57,791 nucleotides of DNA from the NCBI GenBank assembly GCA_002399085.1, contig DHCY01000012.1, positions 60,107 to 117,897 of the forward strand, in the 5' to 3' direction. The notes under the pieces were generated by a model. It did no database searches. It saw only the letters and a program-made list of their open reading frames with translations, and was not told where the DNA came from. The DNA is from Anaerolineaceae bacterium UBA4890. GTDB taxonomy: Bacteria > Chloroflexota > Anaerolineae > Anaerolineales > Anaerolineaceae. This document shows, piece after piece, positions 35,496-43,778 of this stretch; within the stretch, counting starts at the first letter, position 1; the number at the start of each line of letters is the position of its first letter. A program made the translations under genes and the position numbers.

Positions 35496-35528
35496 ATAAG
35501 GACTCAAGAGAAGATAGAGAGATTCACC

Positions 35529-37004
35529 ATGCCGCACCTGCCTTTTCAATATTTACCCATCACTGAGAGATTTTCGGTTGAGGAACTTGATAGGCGTGAG
35601 TCTGGTTTCTTAGCAAATTGCCCGAGAAAATACGATCACTTGCCAGCTCCATCCAGCTCTCTAAAGTTGTGCATTGTCGTTCCAATGCTCAACGAGGAAA
35701 GCAACATTTTAAACCTGTTGCAGTCGATGGAGTCTCAAACCTTAGCGGCAGAATTCTTCGAATTGTTACTCGTAGATAACAATAGCCAGGACCGTTCAGC
35801 AGAGATGGTTATAGAGTTTGCCAAAACAAGCCGGATCAAAATCATTCTAATCGAAGAACCGGAGAAAGGCTGCCTCCGTGCGATACGCGCCGGCATGGAC
35901 GTGGCTATCAGCCGCCTTCGCCACGTTTCCCCTGCCAACGAGGGTTGGATTTCCAACATCGACGCAGATGACATTGTAGGACCAGACTGGGCAGTGGAGT
36001 GGCTGGCAGAATGCACCAGGCTGCGCGCCGATTTTTTACGCGGCCTCACTACTTTGCAGAACCCCTTACCCCCCCCAATTGAGAGGGTGGTAAAGCTAAT
36101 GGGTGATGTTGAAAATCGTGTCAATGGTTATGCCGAATTGCTGCGGCTGCGCTTTGAAGAAGAATTGGTCGGTGCCCCTGAGAAATCTTACCCGAGGTGG
36201 TTCCCGCGGATTACTGGGCCCAACTTTTCAATAAGCAGGGCAGCTTATGTAGCTATCAGCGGTCTCAATCCCCGTCCTCCTGGCGACCAAAGCTCGCACC
36301 TGGCAAACCCTTTGCTGCGGGCGGGGGGTATCGCCTTACAAAGTCACAACCTAAAAACAACCTTATATCGATCAAACCGGTCATCAATGCGAAATTATGA
36401 AGAAGCCGCCGGTTATGGAGCCGGCTTTGGAATCGGTTTTGGAGATATGTTGAGCCGTGCCCAATATCATGCTGATACCGGGGTGGAAATTGATTACCCT
36501 GATCCCACACTACTTGAGAGCGGATTTATGCAGGTCCTGGAAGAATTCCAATCCCCAGACCTGGCAAGAAATCAAGCAGGCAGAAATTTTATCCAGGAAT
36601 ATCTGGATAACCCTCCCGACCCGAGCAGACTGTACAACAGGGCGAGATCAAAATCAGTTCACAATAATTTGCCATTGTCCAAAGTGAAGCTAATACTTGA
36701 AAAGCTAACCGCAAACATGGGTGGCATAGACTATCGGGCTGCTGAAAGAATGCTGCAAGGGCGTGAACATCTGAGACAAGCGATTCTGTCAAATCTTCAG
36801 AATGAGATAGATTATGATCAAGTAATTGCAGACCTTCACCACCGGGTGAAACAACAGGACCAAATTGTTCCGGACCATCTTGTGTCAATTTTGCAGATGA
36901 TTGAAGCGATCCCTCGTCATGATCTGTCCGTTTGGTATAATATGGCATGTTGTGAGATGGAAAAAATCTATTCCCAATTATCCATGAACAATGATGTCAA
37001 TTAA
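35529..37004 (+). CDS. Family 2 glycosyltransferase, soluble, long C-terminus, 491 aa
   Basis: A different GT2 subtype from its neighbours. The GT-A domain starts at about residue 45 with KLCIVVPMLNEESNILNLLQ, then LLVDNNSQDRSAEM, EKGCLRAIRAGMD and the metal-binding WISNIDADD (about 142). PRITGPNFSISRAAYVAISG lies near 230. The C-terminal 180 residues are helical and have no membrane segments; their role is unknown. It sits between membrane-bound paralogues 3 and 4. A 33-base gap ahead contains AAGAGAAG, a fair ribosome site for ATG 35529. Confidence 0.85.
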   Translation: MPHLPFQYLPITERFSVEELDRRESGFLANCPRKYDHLPAPSSSLKLCIVVPMLNEESNILNLLQSMESQTLAAEFFELLLVDNNSQDRSAEMVIEFAKTSRIKIILIEEPEKGCLRAIRAGMDVAISRLRHVSPANEGWISNIDADDIVGPDWAVEWLAECTRLRADFLRGLTTLQNPLPPPIERVVKLMGDVENRVNGYAELLRLRFEEELVGAPEKSYPRWFPRITGPNFSISRAAYVAISGLNPRPPGDQSSHLANPLLRAGGIALQSHNLKTTLYRSNRSSMRNYEEAAGYGAGFGIGFGDMLSRAQYHADTGVEIDYPDPTLLESGFMQVLEEFQSPDLARNQAGRNFIQEYLDNPPDPSRLYNRARSKSVHNNLPLSKVKLILEKLTANMGGIDYRAAERMLQGREHLRQAILSNLQNEIDYDQVIADLHHRVKQQDQIVPDHLVSILQMIEAIPRHDLSVWYNMACCEMEKIYSQLSMNNDVN

Positions 37005-37019
37005 ATATTGGAGATAGAA

Positions 37020-38168
37020 GTGAATGAGGATTGTCCGGTCGGCATTTCGGTTGTGATACCCACACATGGCAGGGTCAGGTTGACTGAAAAATTGCTCATT
37101 TCCCTCAACAGGGCAAAAGAGAAATTTGACCACCCTTCAGAAATTTTAATTATCGATGACTCACCTGAACCGGATAGACAAGCAATTATCGCGCTTTGTC
37201 ACGAAAATAACGCCAGATTTTTACCAGGTCAGGCAAGTGTAAGAGAAAAGCGCAACCAGGGAATAAAAGAATCATCTTATTCAATTGTGCTTTTTGTGGA
37301 TTCTGACTGCGAAGCCAGCGATGATCTTTTTACAGAACATTTTCGAATATATGAAGCTGAAGATCCCCAAATTGCTGGGTGTGTTGGTGTGACCGAATTT
37401 ATAGGTGAAGACACTTGGATGTGGGATGTTATTACGCGAACACAGTTTTTGAACGCATTCAGTTTTGCCAAAAGGCTCATCAATCCACCCTGGGCAACCT
37501 GCTCGAACACCTCATATCGACGGGATATCCTGGTGGAAATGGAGGGTTTCGAAACCAATTGGCCTGGCAAACTTGGGGCTGATGATACAGATCTTGGACT
37601 ACGTTTAGGCAAAGCGGGTTACCTTTTACGATCAAATCCGGATGCGATCGTTACCCACAGCCGCGAGACCTGGAGCAGCTTCGCCTCTGTCTGGTCCCGT
37701 TCTTTTCGTTGGGGGCGAATGGATGTTTACTTATACTACCGAAGGCATAAAGATCGCGTAAAAATCCTCGCACCTGGCTTACGGCATTTACTTCCATTCA
37801 TAATTTTGTTCTCAGTAGTCGCAGCGCTGATCACACAATCCTGGTTACTGTTGTTGACGCCAGCATTCTGGCTGGTCATCACTATACTTTTCCGAGGCTT
37901 TTTTACAATCCTTATTGATAAGAAGAATCTCAGTGAATTCTTCCGGGAAGTAACCGCAGACGTTTTGGGGCTTGCATTTGAATTCGGCACCTTATTCGAA
38001 TCTTTTGTCGCTTGGGAGCCCACTTGTTTTTATAAGACTGTTCAACGTGGACCGGTCCTTCCGACATTTACGAGCCAGGAAAAGATTGTCGAGGAATGGG
38101 CTATGTGGATTGCCTGGCTCCTGTTCGGTATCATCTATGTTGCATTCTTCCACAGGGGCACTTCGTGA
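37020..38168 (+). CDS. Family 2 glycosyltransferase with membrane segments (paralogue 4), 382 aa
   Basis: Fourth paralogue, separated from the first three by the soluble enzyme. Start taken as GTG 37020, since GGAG lies 6 bases upstream; TTG 37008 is less likely. Blocks: ISVVIPTHGRVRLTEKLL, REKRNQGIKES, FVDSDCEA, PWATCSNTSYRRD, GADDTDLGLRLG and FRWGRMDVYLYYRR. Hydrophobic segments follow (HLLPFIILFSVVAALI; WLLLLTPAFWLVITILF). Its TGA overlaps the GTG of the deacetylase gene (GTGA). Confidence 0.9.
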   Translation: MNEDCPVGISVVIPTHGRVRLTEKLLISLNRAKEKFDHPSEILIIDDSPEPDRQAIIALCHENNARFLPGQASVREKRNQGIKESSYSIVLFVDSDCEASDDLFTEHFRIYEAEDPQIAGCVGVTEFIGEDTWMWDVITRTQFLNAFSFAKRLINPPWATCSNTSYRRDILVEMEGFETNWPGKLGADDTDLGLRLGKAGYLLRSNPDAIVTHSRETWSSFASVWSRSFRWGRMDVYLYYRRHKDRVKILAPGLRHLLPFIILFSVVAALITQSWLLLLTPAFWLVITILFRGFFTILIDKKNLSEFFREVTADVLGLAFEFGTLFESFVAWEPTCFYKTVQRGPVLPTFTSQEKIVEEWAMWIAWLLFGIIYVAFFHRGTS

Positions 38169-39043
38169 AAATTTTAATCAATGCGGATGATTTTGGTATG
38201 CATTCTGATGTGAATGCTGGAATTATTTATGCATTTAATAATGGGATCGTCCAAAGTACATCAATATTGGCTAGTGGCGCAGCCTGCCTTGAGGCAGTTC
38301 AACTTGCGAAGCAATATCCTGAACTCGAGGTCGGATTGCATTTTAATATCAGCCACGGTCACTGTTCTTCGGAACCAGCAAAAATACCGCTTTTGGTTGA
38401 TGAAGATGGTCTATTCCTTTTTGATTCCTCTGATATGAGATCTTCCTTTGCGAGGTTCCGTGAGCTAGCAAATGAAAACAATAAATTTCTGGATCAAATT
38501 CGAAGGGAGTTTTTTTCCCAAATAGACAGATTAGATCGGTTGGGTGTTAACCCCAAGCACCTGGACTTTCATCACTACATAAATTTGATAAATCAGAAGC
38601 TGTTCGCTCAATATTGTAAATTTGGCGATGAACTGGGGATTCCATTGAGAGGTATATGTCAGCCAGTTATGCAAAACCTGCATATTCCGTCCTCGTCCAT
38701 TGAAGAGATGCAATGCTTGCTGAGAGCTGCTTCTGTACGATCGCCGGAAATTTCCATCTCCAATTTAATTAGCATGAATGACCCGGTTATTCCGGACTCC
38801 CAGGAATATGAGAAGCGAATTTTGTTGATTATCGACCAACTGGAAATGGACGGATTCACTATCGTGGAACTCATCACTCATCCGGCACGAATCACAACAG
38901 AATTTTTAAAAATAGACGATTATATTTGGGCACGAGAGCTTGAAACAACACTGGTTACGAGCCCAACCTTCAAGAAATCCATTCAGTTCCGCAATTATGA
39001 AGTAATTTCACATGCTGACTTGAGGCAAAATATTGGATATTAA
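38165..39043 (+). CDS. YdjC/ChbG-family carbohydrate deacetylase, 292 aa
   Basis: A metal-dependent deacetylase of the YdjC/ChbG fold, which removes N-acetyl groups from amino sugars. LINADDFGMHSDVN at the N-terminus carries the metal-binding Asp pair. LEVGLHFNISHG, PKHLDFHHYI (metal-binding His) and IVELITHPAR are the other conserved blocks. The start is GTG 38165 (AGGGGC upstream), overlapping the stop of the previous gene as GTGA; a start 69 bases upstream would add a segment foreign to the family. It suggests an N-acetylated sugar is added and then deacetylated during assembly; this is inference. Confidence 0.9.
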   Translation: MKILINADDFGMHSDVNAGIIYAFNNGIVQSTSILASGAACLEAVQLAKQYPELEVGLHFNISHGHCSSEPAKIPLLVDEDGLFLFDSSDMRSSFARFRELANENNKFLDQIRREFFSQIDRLDRLGVNPKHLDFHHYINLINQKLFAQYCKFGDELGIPLRGICQPVMQNLHIPSSSIEEMQCLLRAASVRSPEISISNLISMNDPVIPDSQEYEKRILLIIDQLEMDGFTIVELITHPARITTEFLKIDDYIWARELETTLVTSPTFKKSIQFRNYEVISHADLRQNIGY

Positions 39044-39911
39044 GATTAGCGTCGTAATCCCTACACGGAATTCTGGAAGGTTTCTAGGTCAGACAATCCA
39101 AGCAATTCAACATGGGTCTTATTGTCCTTCCCAAGTGCTAATCATCGATGGAAACTCGTCAGATGAGACGGTTTCAATAGCAGAAACTCTTGGTGCCCAG
39201 GTTGTAAAAAACCCCATGTTACATGCAGCCAGTGCCAGGAAAATTGGAATTATCGAAGCAACCTCACCGATTGTGGCTTTCACTGATTCAGATTGTCTGC
39301 CAGGAGCTGATTGGCTTGAGTCGATTGCAAGAAGATTTACAGAGGACCCGGAGCTGGATGGCGTTGGGGGTCCGGTGCTGTTGAGCAATCCGAAAAATCA
39401 AATTCAAGCCTATAGTGCTCATGTGTTTGAGAATATCAAATCGTTTCCTGAGAACCTTACATATATTACCCAAAAAAAGACGAGGGGATTCTCCTTTCCA
39501 GGCGCTAACTGTGCTTTTAGGCGCGATAAAGTCCTGGAGGTTGGGAACTTTAGGGAAGAATTTAGCAATCTTGCGGAGGAAGTTGACCTGCTTTGGCGGT
39601 TGGTCGAAATAAATGCAAAATTACTTTTTGATCCCGGGATTAAAGTTGAACATTTAGGTTATCCTGACACACTAGCCGGATTAATAAAAACCAACTTCCG
39701 TTATGGTGCCACCAGCACGCAGCTTGCCAAGTTTCACAACCTCTCTCCGAGAATAGATTGGAGCTTGTACAAGATACTTGTAAAGAGCCAAATTTCAACA
39801 ATAAATCCATTTAATAAAGATAAATGGGCTCCTTTGCGAGTTGTTCAATTAAGCGCCTTTATTGCCGCAAAGTGGTACACAAGCGTGCGTATAAGGACGA
39901 TAAATTTATAG
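39033..39911 (+). CDS. Family 2 glycosyltransferase, short form (pair member 1), 292 aa
   Basis: A soluble or peripheral GT2 enzyme lacking the long C-terminal membrane region. ISVVIPTRNSGRFLGQTI, LIIDGNSSDETVSIAE, FTDSDCLPG (metal site), DGVGGPVLLSN, FPGANCAFRR and EEVDLLWRLV. It is a clear paralogue of the gene at 40778 (shared VGGPV, GANCA, DLFWR/DLLWR and FDPxIxVEHLG). Start TTG 39033 within the end of the deacetylase gene, with GAGG about 9 bases upstream. Confidence 0.88.
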   Translation: MDIKISVVIPTRNSGRFLGQTIQAIQHGSYCPSQVLIIDGNSSDETVSIAETLGAQVVKNPMLHAASARKIGIIEATSPIVAFTDSDCLPGADWLESIARRFTEDPELDGVGGPVLLSNPKNQIQAYSAHVFENIKSFPENLTYITQKKTRGFSFPGANCAFRRDKVLEVGNFREEFSNLAEEVDLLWRLVEINAKLLFDPGIKVEHLGYPDTLAGLIKTNFRYGATSTQLAKFHNLSPRIDWSLYKILVKSQISTINPFNKDKWAPLRVVQLSAFIAAKWYTSVRIRTINL

Positions 39912-39918
39912 TTAACCA

Positions 39919-40764
39919 ATGAAAGACACAATGGAAGATCCTATTAATCAGGCAGTCTTTTTATCACCCCACTATGATGATGCTGTGCTTTCGTGTGGCG
40001 GTACGTTGAATTTGTTGAGACGAAAGAACATCTCGTGTTCAGTAATAACCCTTTTTGCTGGAAGTCCAACAGGTGAATTATCAACATTTGCTACCTGGTT
40101 TCACGGGGTATGGAAATTACCATATGACGCGACTGCATACAGGCGTGAAGAAAATCGCAAGGCATTAATTGCACTTAATGCACAAGAACTTTCGCTTGAC
40201 TTTCAGAGCAGCATTTACCGAAGGGACCCAAGTACTGGAACTATTCTGTACAATACAAAAGGAGATGTTTTTGGTGGGAACTGGAAGGATGACGATTCTC
40301 TTCTTTTTGATCTGATTGGCAGGTGCCGGGAACTTTTGACACATAAAGGCGATTTTTATCTGATAGCACCTTTAGGGGTTGGTAATCATATTGATCATCT
40401 GCTTACCCAAACAGCCGCCTCCCACCTGTCACAGGAGCTTGAGGATGCTAAATTAACTTATTATGAAGAGCTGCCCTACGCCACTCAGTCCGAAGCGGTT
40501 CCGATCGCTTTACGCAGGCAGAGTCCACCACCTCAAACGAGCGTTTTAGTGCCATTATCTGAAGAAGATCTAAAAGCTAAATATGTGGCAAGTAAGCAAT
40601 ATCAATCCCAATTGGAGGCAACTGCTGGTGCAGTCGGAATATCTATTGAAGAGATAATCAATTATGGCAAAAAATTGGGGCAAGCTTCAGGGTTGAATTT
40701 TACTGAGCGCTTCTGGTTTACTGATTCCCATATTGCTGAGCAGTTCAGTCTGGCAACTCAGTGA
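39919..40764 (+). CDS. PIG-L/LmbE-family deacetylase, 281 aa
   Basis: A zinc-dependent N-deacetylase of the PIG-L family (as in MshB, GlcNAc-PI or teicoplanin deacetylases and BshB). The N-terminal zinc site is SPHYDDAVLSCGG (about 16-28; here His-Tyr-Asp-Asp, versus the common HPDDE). The third ligand lies in GVGNHIDH (about 151-158). It ends within 14 bases of the next gene. Two deacetylases of unrelated folds in one operon suggest two deacetylation steps or two substrates. Start ATG 39919 or 39931. Confidence 0.88.
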   Translation: MKDTMEDPINQAVFLSPHYDDAVLSCGGTLNLLRRKNISCSVITLFAGSPTGELSTFATWFHGVWKLPYDATAYRREENRKALIALNAQELSLDFQSSIYRRDPSTGTILYNTKGDVFGGNWKDDDSLLFDLIGRCRELLTHKGDFYLIAPLGVGNHIDHLLTQTAASHLSQELEDAKLTYYEELPYATQSEAVPIALRRQSPPPQTSVLVPLSEEDLKAKYVASKQYQSQLEATAGAVGISIEEIINYGKKLGQASGLNFTERFWFTDSHIAEQFSLATQ

Positions 40765-40777
40765 AAAGGAGATTTTT

Positions 40778-41641
40778 ATGTTGACTGTCTCGGTAGTAAT
40801 CCCCTCACTGAATACAGCGCAAACCCTGAGTGGCACCCTTGAATCGCTCAAAAGAAATACTATCCAACCGTTAGAAGTATTTGTTGTCGATGGCATGTCT
40901 TCCGATGGAACCGAAGAGGTTGCCAGAAGTTTCGATTGTCAGCTCCTGCCAAATCCTGCCGTTCATACTGCGGCTGCTGCCCAAATCGGGATTGACGCAG
41001 CCAAGGGTGATCTCATCGCTTTCACTGACTCAGACTGTCTGCTGGATGATAGTTGGCTTGAAAAAATTCTTAAGCACTTTGAGCAGGATCCAGAGCTCGA
41101 TGGTGTGGGTGGTCCGGTTAGATTGGACAAACCCTTATCCAGGGTGCAGGCATACCTGGCAAAAAAAGCAGTCGAGGGCATCCCGGAAAAGGCAGAGATA
41201 ATCTCCAAAAAGGGTATGAGGGGTAGATTTTCCGGTGCAAATTGTGCTTACCGCAGACAACTGCTATTAGACATCAATGGGATAGATCTGCGATTCAAGA
41301 CTCATGCTTCGGATATCGATTTGTTCTGGCGAGCGCTTGATAATCATGCTCGATTACTATTCGATCCAGAAATATCGGTGGAGCATCTTGGTTTTGCACA
41401 AGATTACAACGGGATGATTCGGAAAAGTTTTGGATATGGATTGGGCAGCGCAAGGTTGGCAAAAGCACATTTCCCGGGAAAAAGGGTCAATTTACGTTTT
41501 CACTGGAGAGCATTTGCCAATACTTTTCGTGAGCTCGGGAAGCCTGCTCATTCCCGATACCCTTTGTGTGTTTTTTTGGATCAATCGGCTTTTGCTCTTG
41601 GAAGAACCTCGGGATTAATGAACAAGAAAGATTTTTGTTAA
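40778..41641 (+). CDS. Family 2 glycosyltransferase, short form (pair member 2), 287 aa
   Basis: Last gene of the rightward operon. VSVVIPSLNTAQTLSGTL, VDGMSSDGTEEVA, FTDSDCLLD (metal site), DGVGGPVRLDKP, FSGANCAYRR, ASDIDLFWRAL and FDPEISVEHLGF. Paralogue of the gene at 39033. Start ATG 40778 is firm (AAAAGGAG 6 bases upstream). It ends only 4 bases before the stop codon of the convergent radical SAM gene, with no terminator between. Confidence 0.88.
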   Translation: MLTVSVVIPSLNTAQTLSGTLESLKRNTIQPLEVFVVDGMSSDGTEEVARSFDCQLLPNPAVHTAAAAQIGIDAAKGDLIAFTDSDCLLDDSWLEKILKHFEQDPELDGVGGPVRLDKPLSRVQAYLAKKAVEGIPEKAEIISKKGMRGRFSGANCAYRRQLLLDINGIDLRFKTHASDIDLFWRALDNHARLLFDPEISVEHLGFAQDYNGMIRKSFGYGLGSARLAKAHFPGKRVNLRFHWRAFANTFRELGKPAHSRYPLCVFLDQSAFALGRTSGLMNKKDFC

Positions 41642-41645
41642 TTCT

Positions 41646-42692
41646 TTACTTAAGATTGGGACAATTTACACAATCTTTTGGCAACGGTCCAAATTTAAGG
41701 TTGCGCCGAAATCGTTGGAACTCATCACTGTTCCAAATCATCCGAAAATCCTGCAGGAATACATTTTTGTTTCCAAGCACATCTGAGCCAGAAATATTAC
41801 AACAAGGTGTTACAAAACCATCAACGCGAATATAAGGTGCAACCCATGGTTGTTTGCATCTGCTGATTGTTTTTGATTTGCTCTCTGCCTGTGTATTAAT
41901 TGCCCTATTTGGTGAACCTGAACAAACTAAATGTATTCGTAAACTCCGTGCCAGGATCTTGGCTTCTTTAGAAGTTTGCGCCCACAATTCAGGGTCGGGT
42001 AACATCCAGCCAAGGTCCTCCCGAGGAGGCACGATAGGCGATGCCCGAAACTCTGCAGCACCCAGAACTTTTGCCAATTTTATCGTATCTAAAAATTCAT
42101 GAATATTCTCTGAAGTGACCACCATATTAATTCGCAGGTGTGGTCGTTTTTTGTTTAGCTTCTCCTTCAATCTACGAAGTTCCAGGATATTCCCGATGAC
42201 ATTTTTGAACCGGGCGTTTGTTCGGATATTCTCATACACTTCTTTTGTAGCGCCGTCGATGGAAACAGTCAGGTATGAGAGGTTGGAGCGGATCAGAGCT
42301 TCAGATTTCTTTTGGCTGAGAAGACTGGCGTTCGTTGTAAACTCAGCATCGATACCACGTGAAGATAATAATGAGATCATGTGGCTTAGATCAGGATTCA
42401 TCAATGGTTCACCAAACCCATGCAATCGTACATACCGAAGGGAACCTAATTGATCTAAAATCTCCTGGAACTGCTCTAAAGATAAATTCTTATTCCACCT
42501 TTCGTCTTCTTTGCTTCCAGGTTTATTTAATGAATTTGTTCTTGGGCAGATGGTGCATGCCAGGTTGCATTTTGTTGTTGTCTCGAGGTGGATGATTGAA
42601 GGCAAGAATGGCATTACCTCTGGGCGGGCAATGCTGGCATACCAATATTTCAATGCAAATTGCGAAGAACTTACCACTGGATTTGAAGTCAA
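41646..42692 (-). CDS. Radical SAM protein with SPASM-type C-terminus, 348 aa
   Basis: A radical S-adenosylmethionine enzyme. The [4Fe-4S] motif CNLACTIC occupies residues 42-49 (C42, C46, C49), after IIHLETTTK. HGFGEPLMNPD is the SAM-binding GGE-like segment. The C-terminal Cys cluster (CKQPW, TPCCNISG, CVNCPN) fits a SPASM/twitch auxiliary cluster. Members modify peptides or small molecules; the substrate here is unknown. The start is TTG 42692, one base after the TAG of the upstream gene, so translation is likely coupled. Last gene of the four-gene leftward operon. Confidence 0.88.
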   Translation of the reverse strand: MTSNPVVSSSQFALKYWYASIARPEVMPFLPSIIHLETTTKCNLACTICPRTNSLNKPGSKEDERWNKNLSLEQFQEILDQLGSLRYVRLHGFGEPLMNPDLSHMISLLSSRGIDAEFTTNASLLSQKKSEALIRSNLSYLTVSIDGATKEVYENIRTNARFKNVIGNILELRRLKEKLNKKRPHLRINMVVTSENIHEFLDTIKLAKVLGAAEFRASPIVPPREDLGWMLPDPELWAQTSKEAKILARSLRIHLVCSGSPNRAINTQAESKSKTISRCKQPWVAPYIRVDGFVTPCCNISGSDVLGNKNVFLQDFRMIWNSDEFQRFRRNLKFGPLPKDCVNCPNLK

Positions 42693-42693
42693 C

Positions 42694-43743
42694 CTAATTA
42701 CCGCCTTTGATTTTACTAATCCAAAAATGCATGTTGTTTAACCAATCGTCAGAGAGATGTTCGGTGTGACAACGCAGCCAGCAGCCAGGGCAATCCAGGT
42801 CGATCATTGCCGCTCTCTGCCTGGTATATGCTTCAGAATTCCAAATTTCCTCCAAAGTTTGAGTGTGTAGGTTCCCTATTGGTCTCATGGGCCAGCATCC
42901 TTTGACATTCAGTTGATAATCGATTGCTATGCTGGTGTAACCCGCCGTACAAGTCGTTTGCTCTGGCAACTTTTTCTCAATCAAATAAGCTGGAAAAGCT
43001 AGTAGATAATCATCCCCACTGGAGATAAGATAACCCTGGTGCTTTTTTTGCAGGATCATTTCGATCTGCTCGTCCAGTAATGCATGGTCGTCCCTGGAAA
43101 ACTTCAATTCCACCGGGTTATTTTCACTGTCGAAAGAGTTATGCAGCGGTTGGAAACCAACCTTTATGTTCAACTCATTGCAAAATTCGATTAAAGGTTC
43201 CAGGTCATGAATGTTTGCTTTTGAGATGACACAATTAATTGAAAAATCGCTCAGTGTTGGGAACTCATTGCGGATTTCAGCTACATAACGGATACCATCC
43301 AAAACCGGGTCGAGAGCCACGCCACGAATTTGCCGATAGATGTCGGCATCGATTGTATCAAGAGAAACGCAAAGTGAGTTTATCCCAGCGCTTAGGATTG
43401 GAACCAGTTTCTTCTGATTCAGCATCAATCCATTTGTCATGGTTGAGCTGAGGATTCCACGTTGGTCCATCAGCTGGATTACTTGTGGAAGATCGGGGTG
43501 AAGAAATGGCTCTCCCCCAGTGATGCTGATCATGCGCACTCCCAGGTCAGCAAGTTGGTTTACAGCGAGAAAAAGGTCTTCAACGGGTGGATTTTTCGCG
43601 TTAATTTCCCATATCCCGCAGTAGGCGCACCTGGAATTACAACACTTATTCGCTTGCAGACTTCCCGTTAGTGGAGGAACCAACGGTTTTTCCTGTTCGA
43701 TGGATTGGTTAAGCAACTGGACATAATCTATTTTTCTATTCAT
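42694..43743 (-). CDS. Radical SAM protein, MoaA/SPASM-like, 349 aa
   Basis: A second radical SAM enzyme. The cluster motif CNSRCAYC spans C35, C39 and C42, and ISITGGEPFLHPD is the canonical GGEP motif. The C-terminus has CTAGYTSIAIDYQLN, then GCWPMRPIGNLHTQTLEEIW, and CPGCWLRCHTEH, a SPASM-type set of cysteines with the usual 'G-N-hh-x-x-x-hh-E-I-W' pattern. ATG 43743 with a purine-rich CGGAAAGAA upstream. Sequence differs enough from its neighbour that they probably do separate reactions. Confidence 0.88.
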   Translation of the reverse strand: MNRKIDYVQLLNQSIEQEKPLVPPLTGSLQANKCCNSRCAYCGIWEINAKNPPVEDLFLAVNQLADLGVRMISITGGEPFLHPDLPQVIQLMDQRGILSSTMTNGLMLNQKKLVPILSAGINSLCVSLDTIDADIYRQIRGVALDPVLDGIRYVAEIRNEFPTLSDFSINCVISKANIHDLEPLIEFCNELNIKVGFQPLHNSFDSENNPVELKFSRDDHALLDEQIEMILQKKHQGYLISSGDDYLLAFPAYLIEKKLPEQTTCTAGYTSIAIDYQLNVKGCWPMRPIGNLHTQTLEEIWNSEAYTRQRAAMIDLDCPGCWLRCHTEHLSDDWLNNMHFWISKIKGGN

Positions 43744-43778
43744 TTCTTTCCGTACCTTGCCAATAAATTTTTTGAAAT

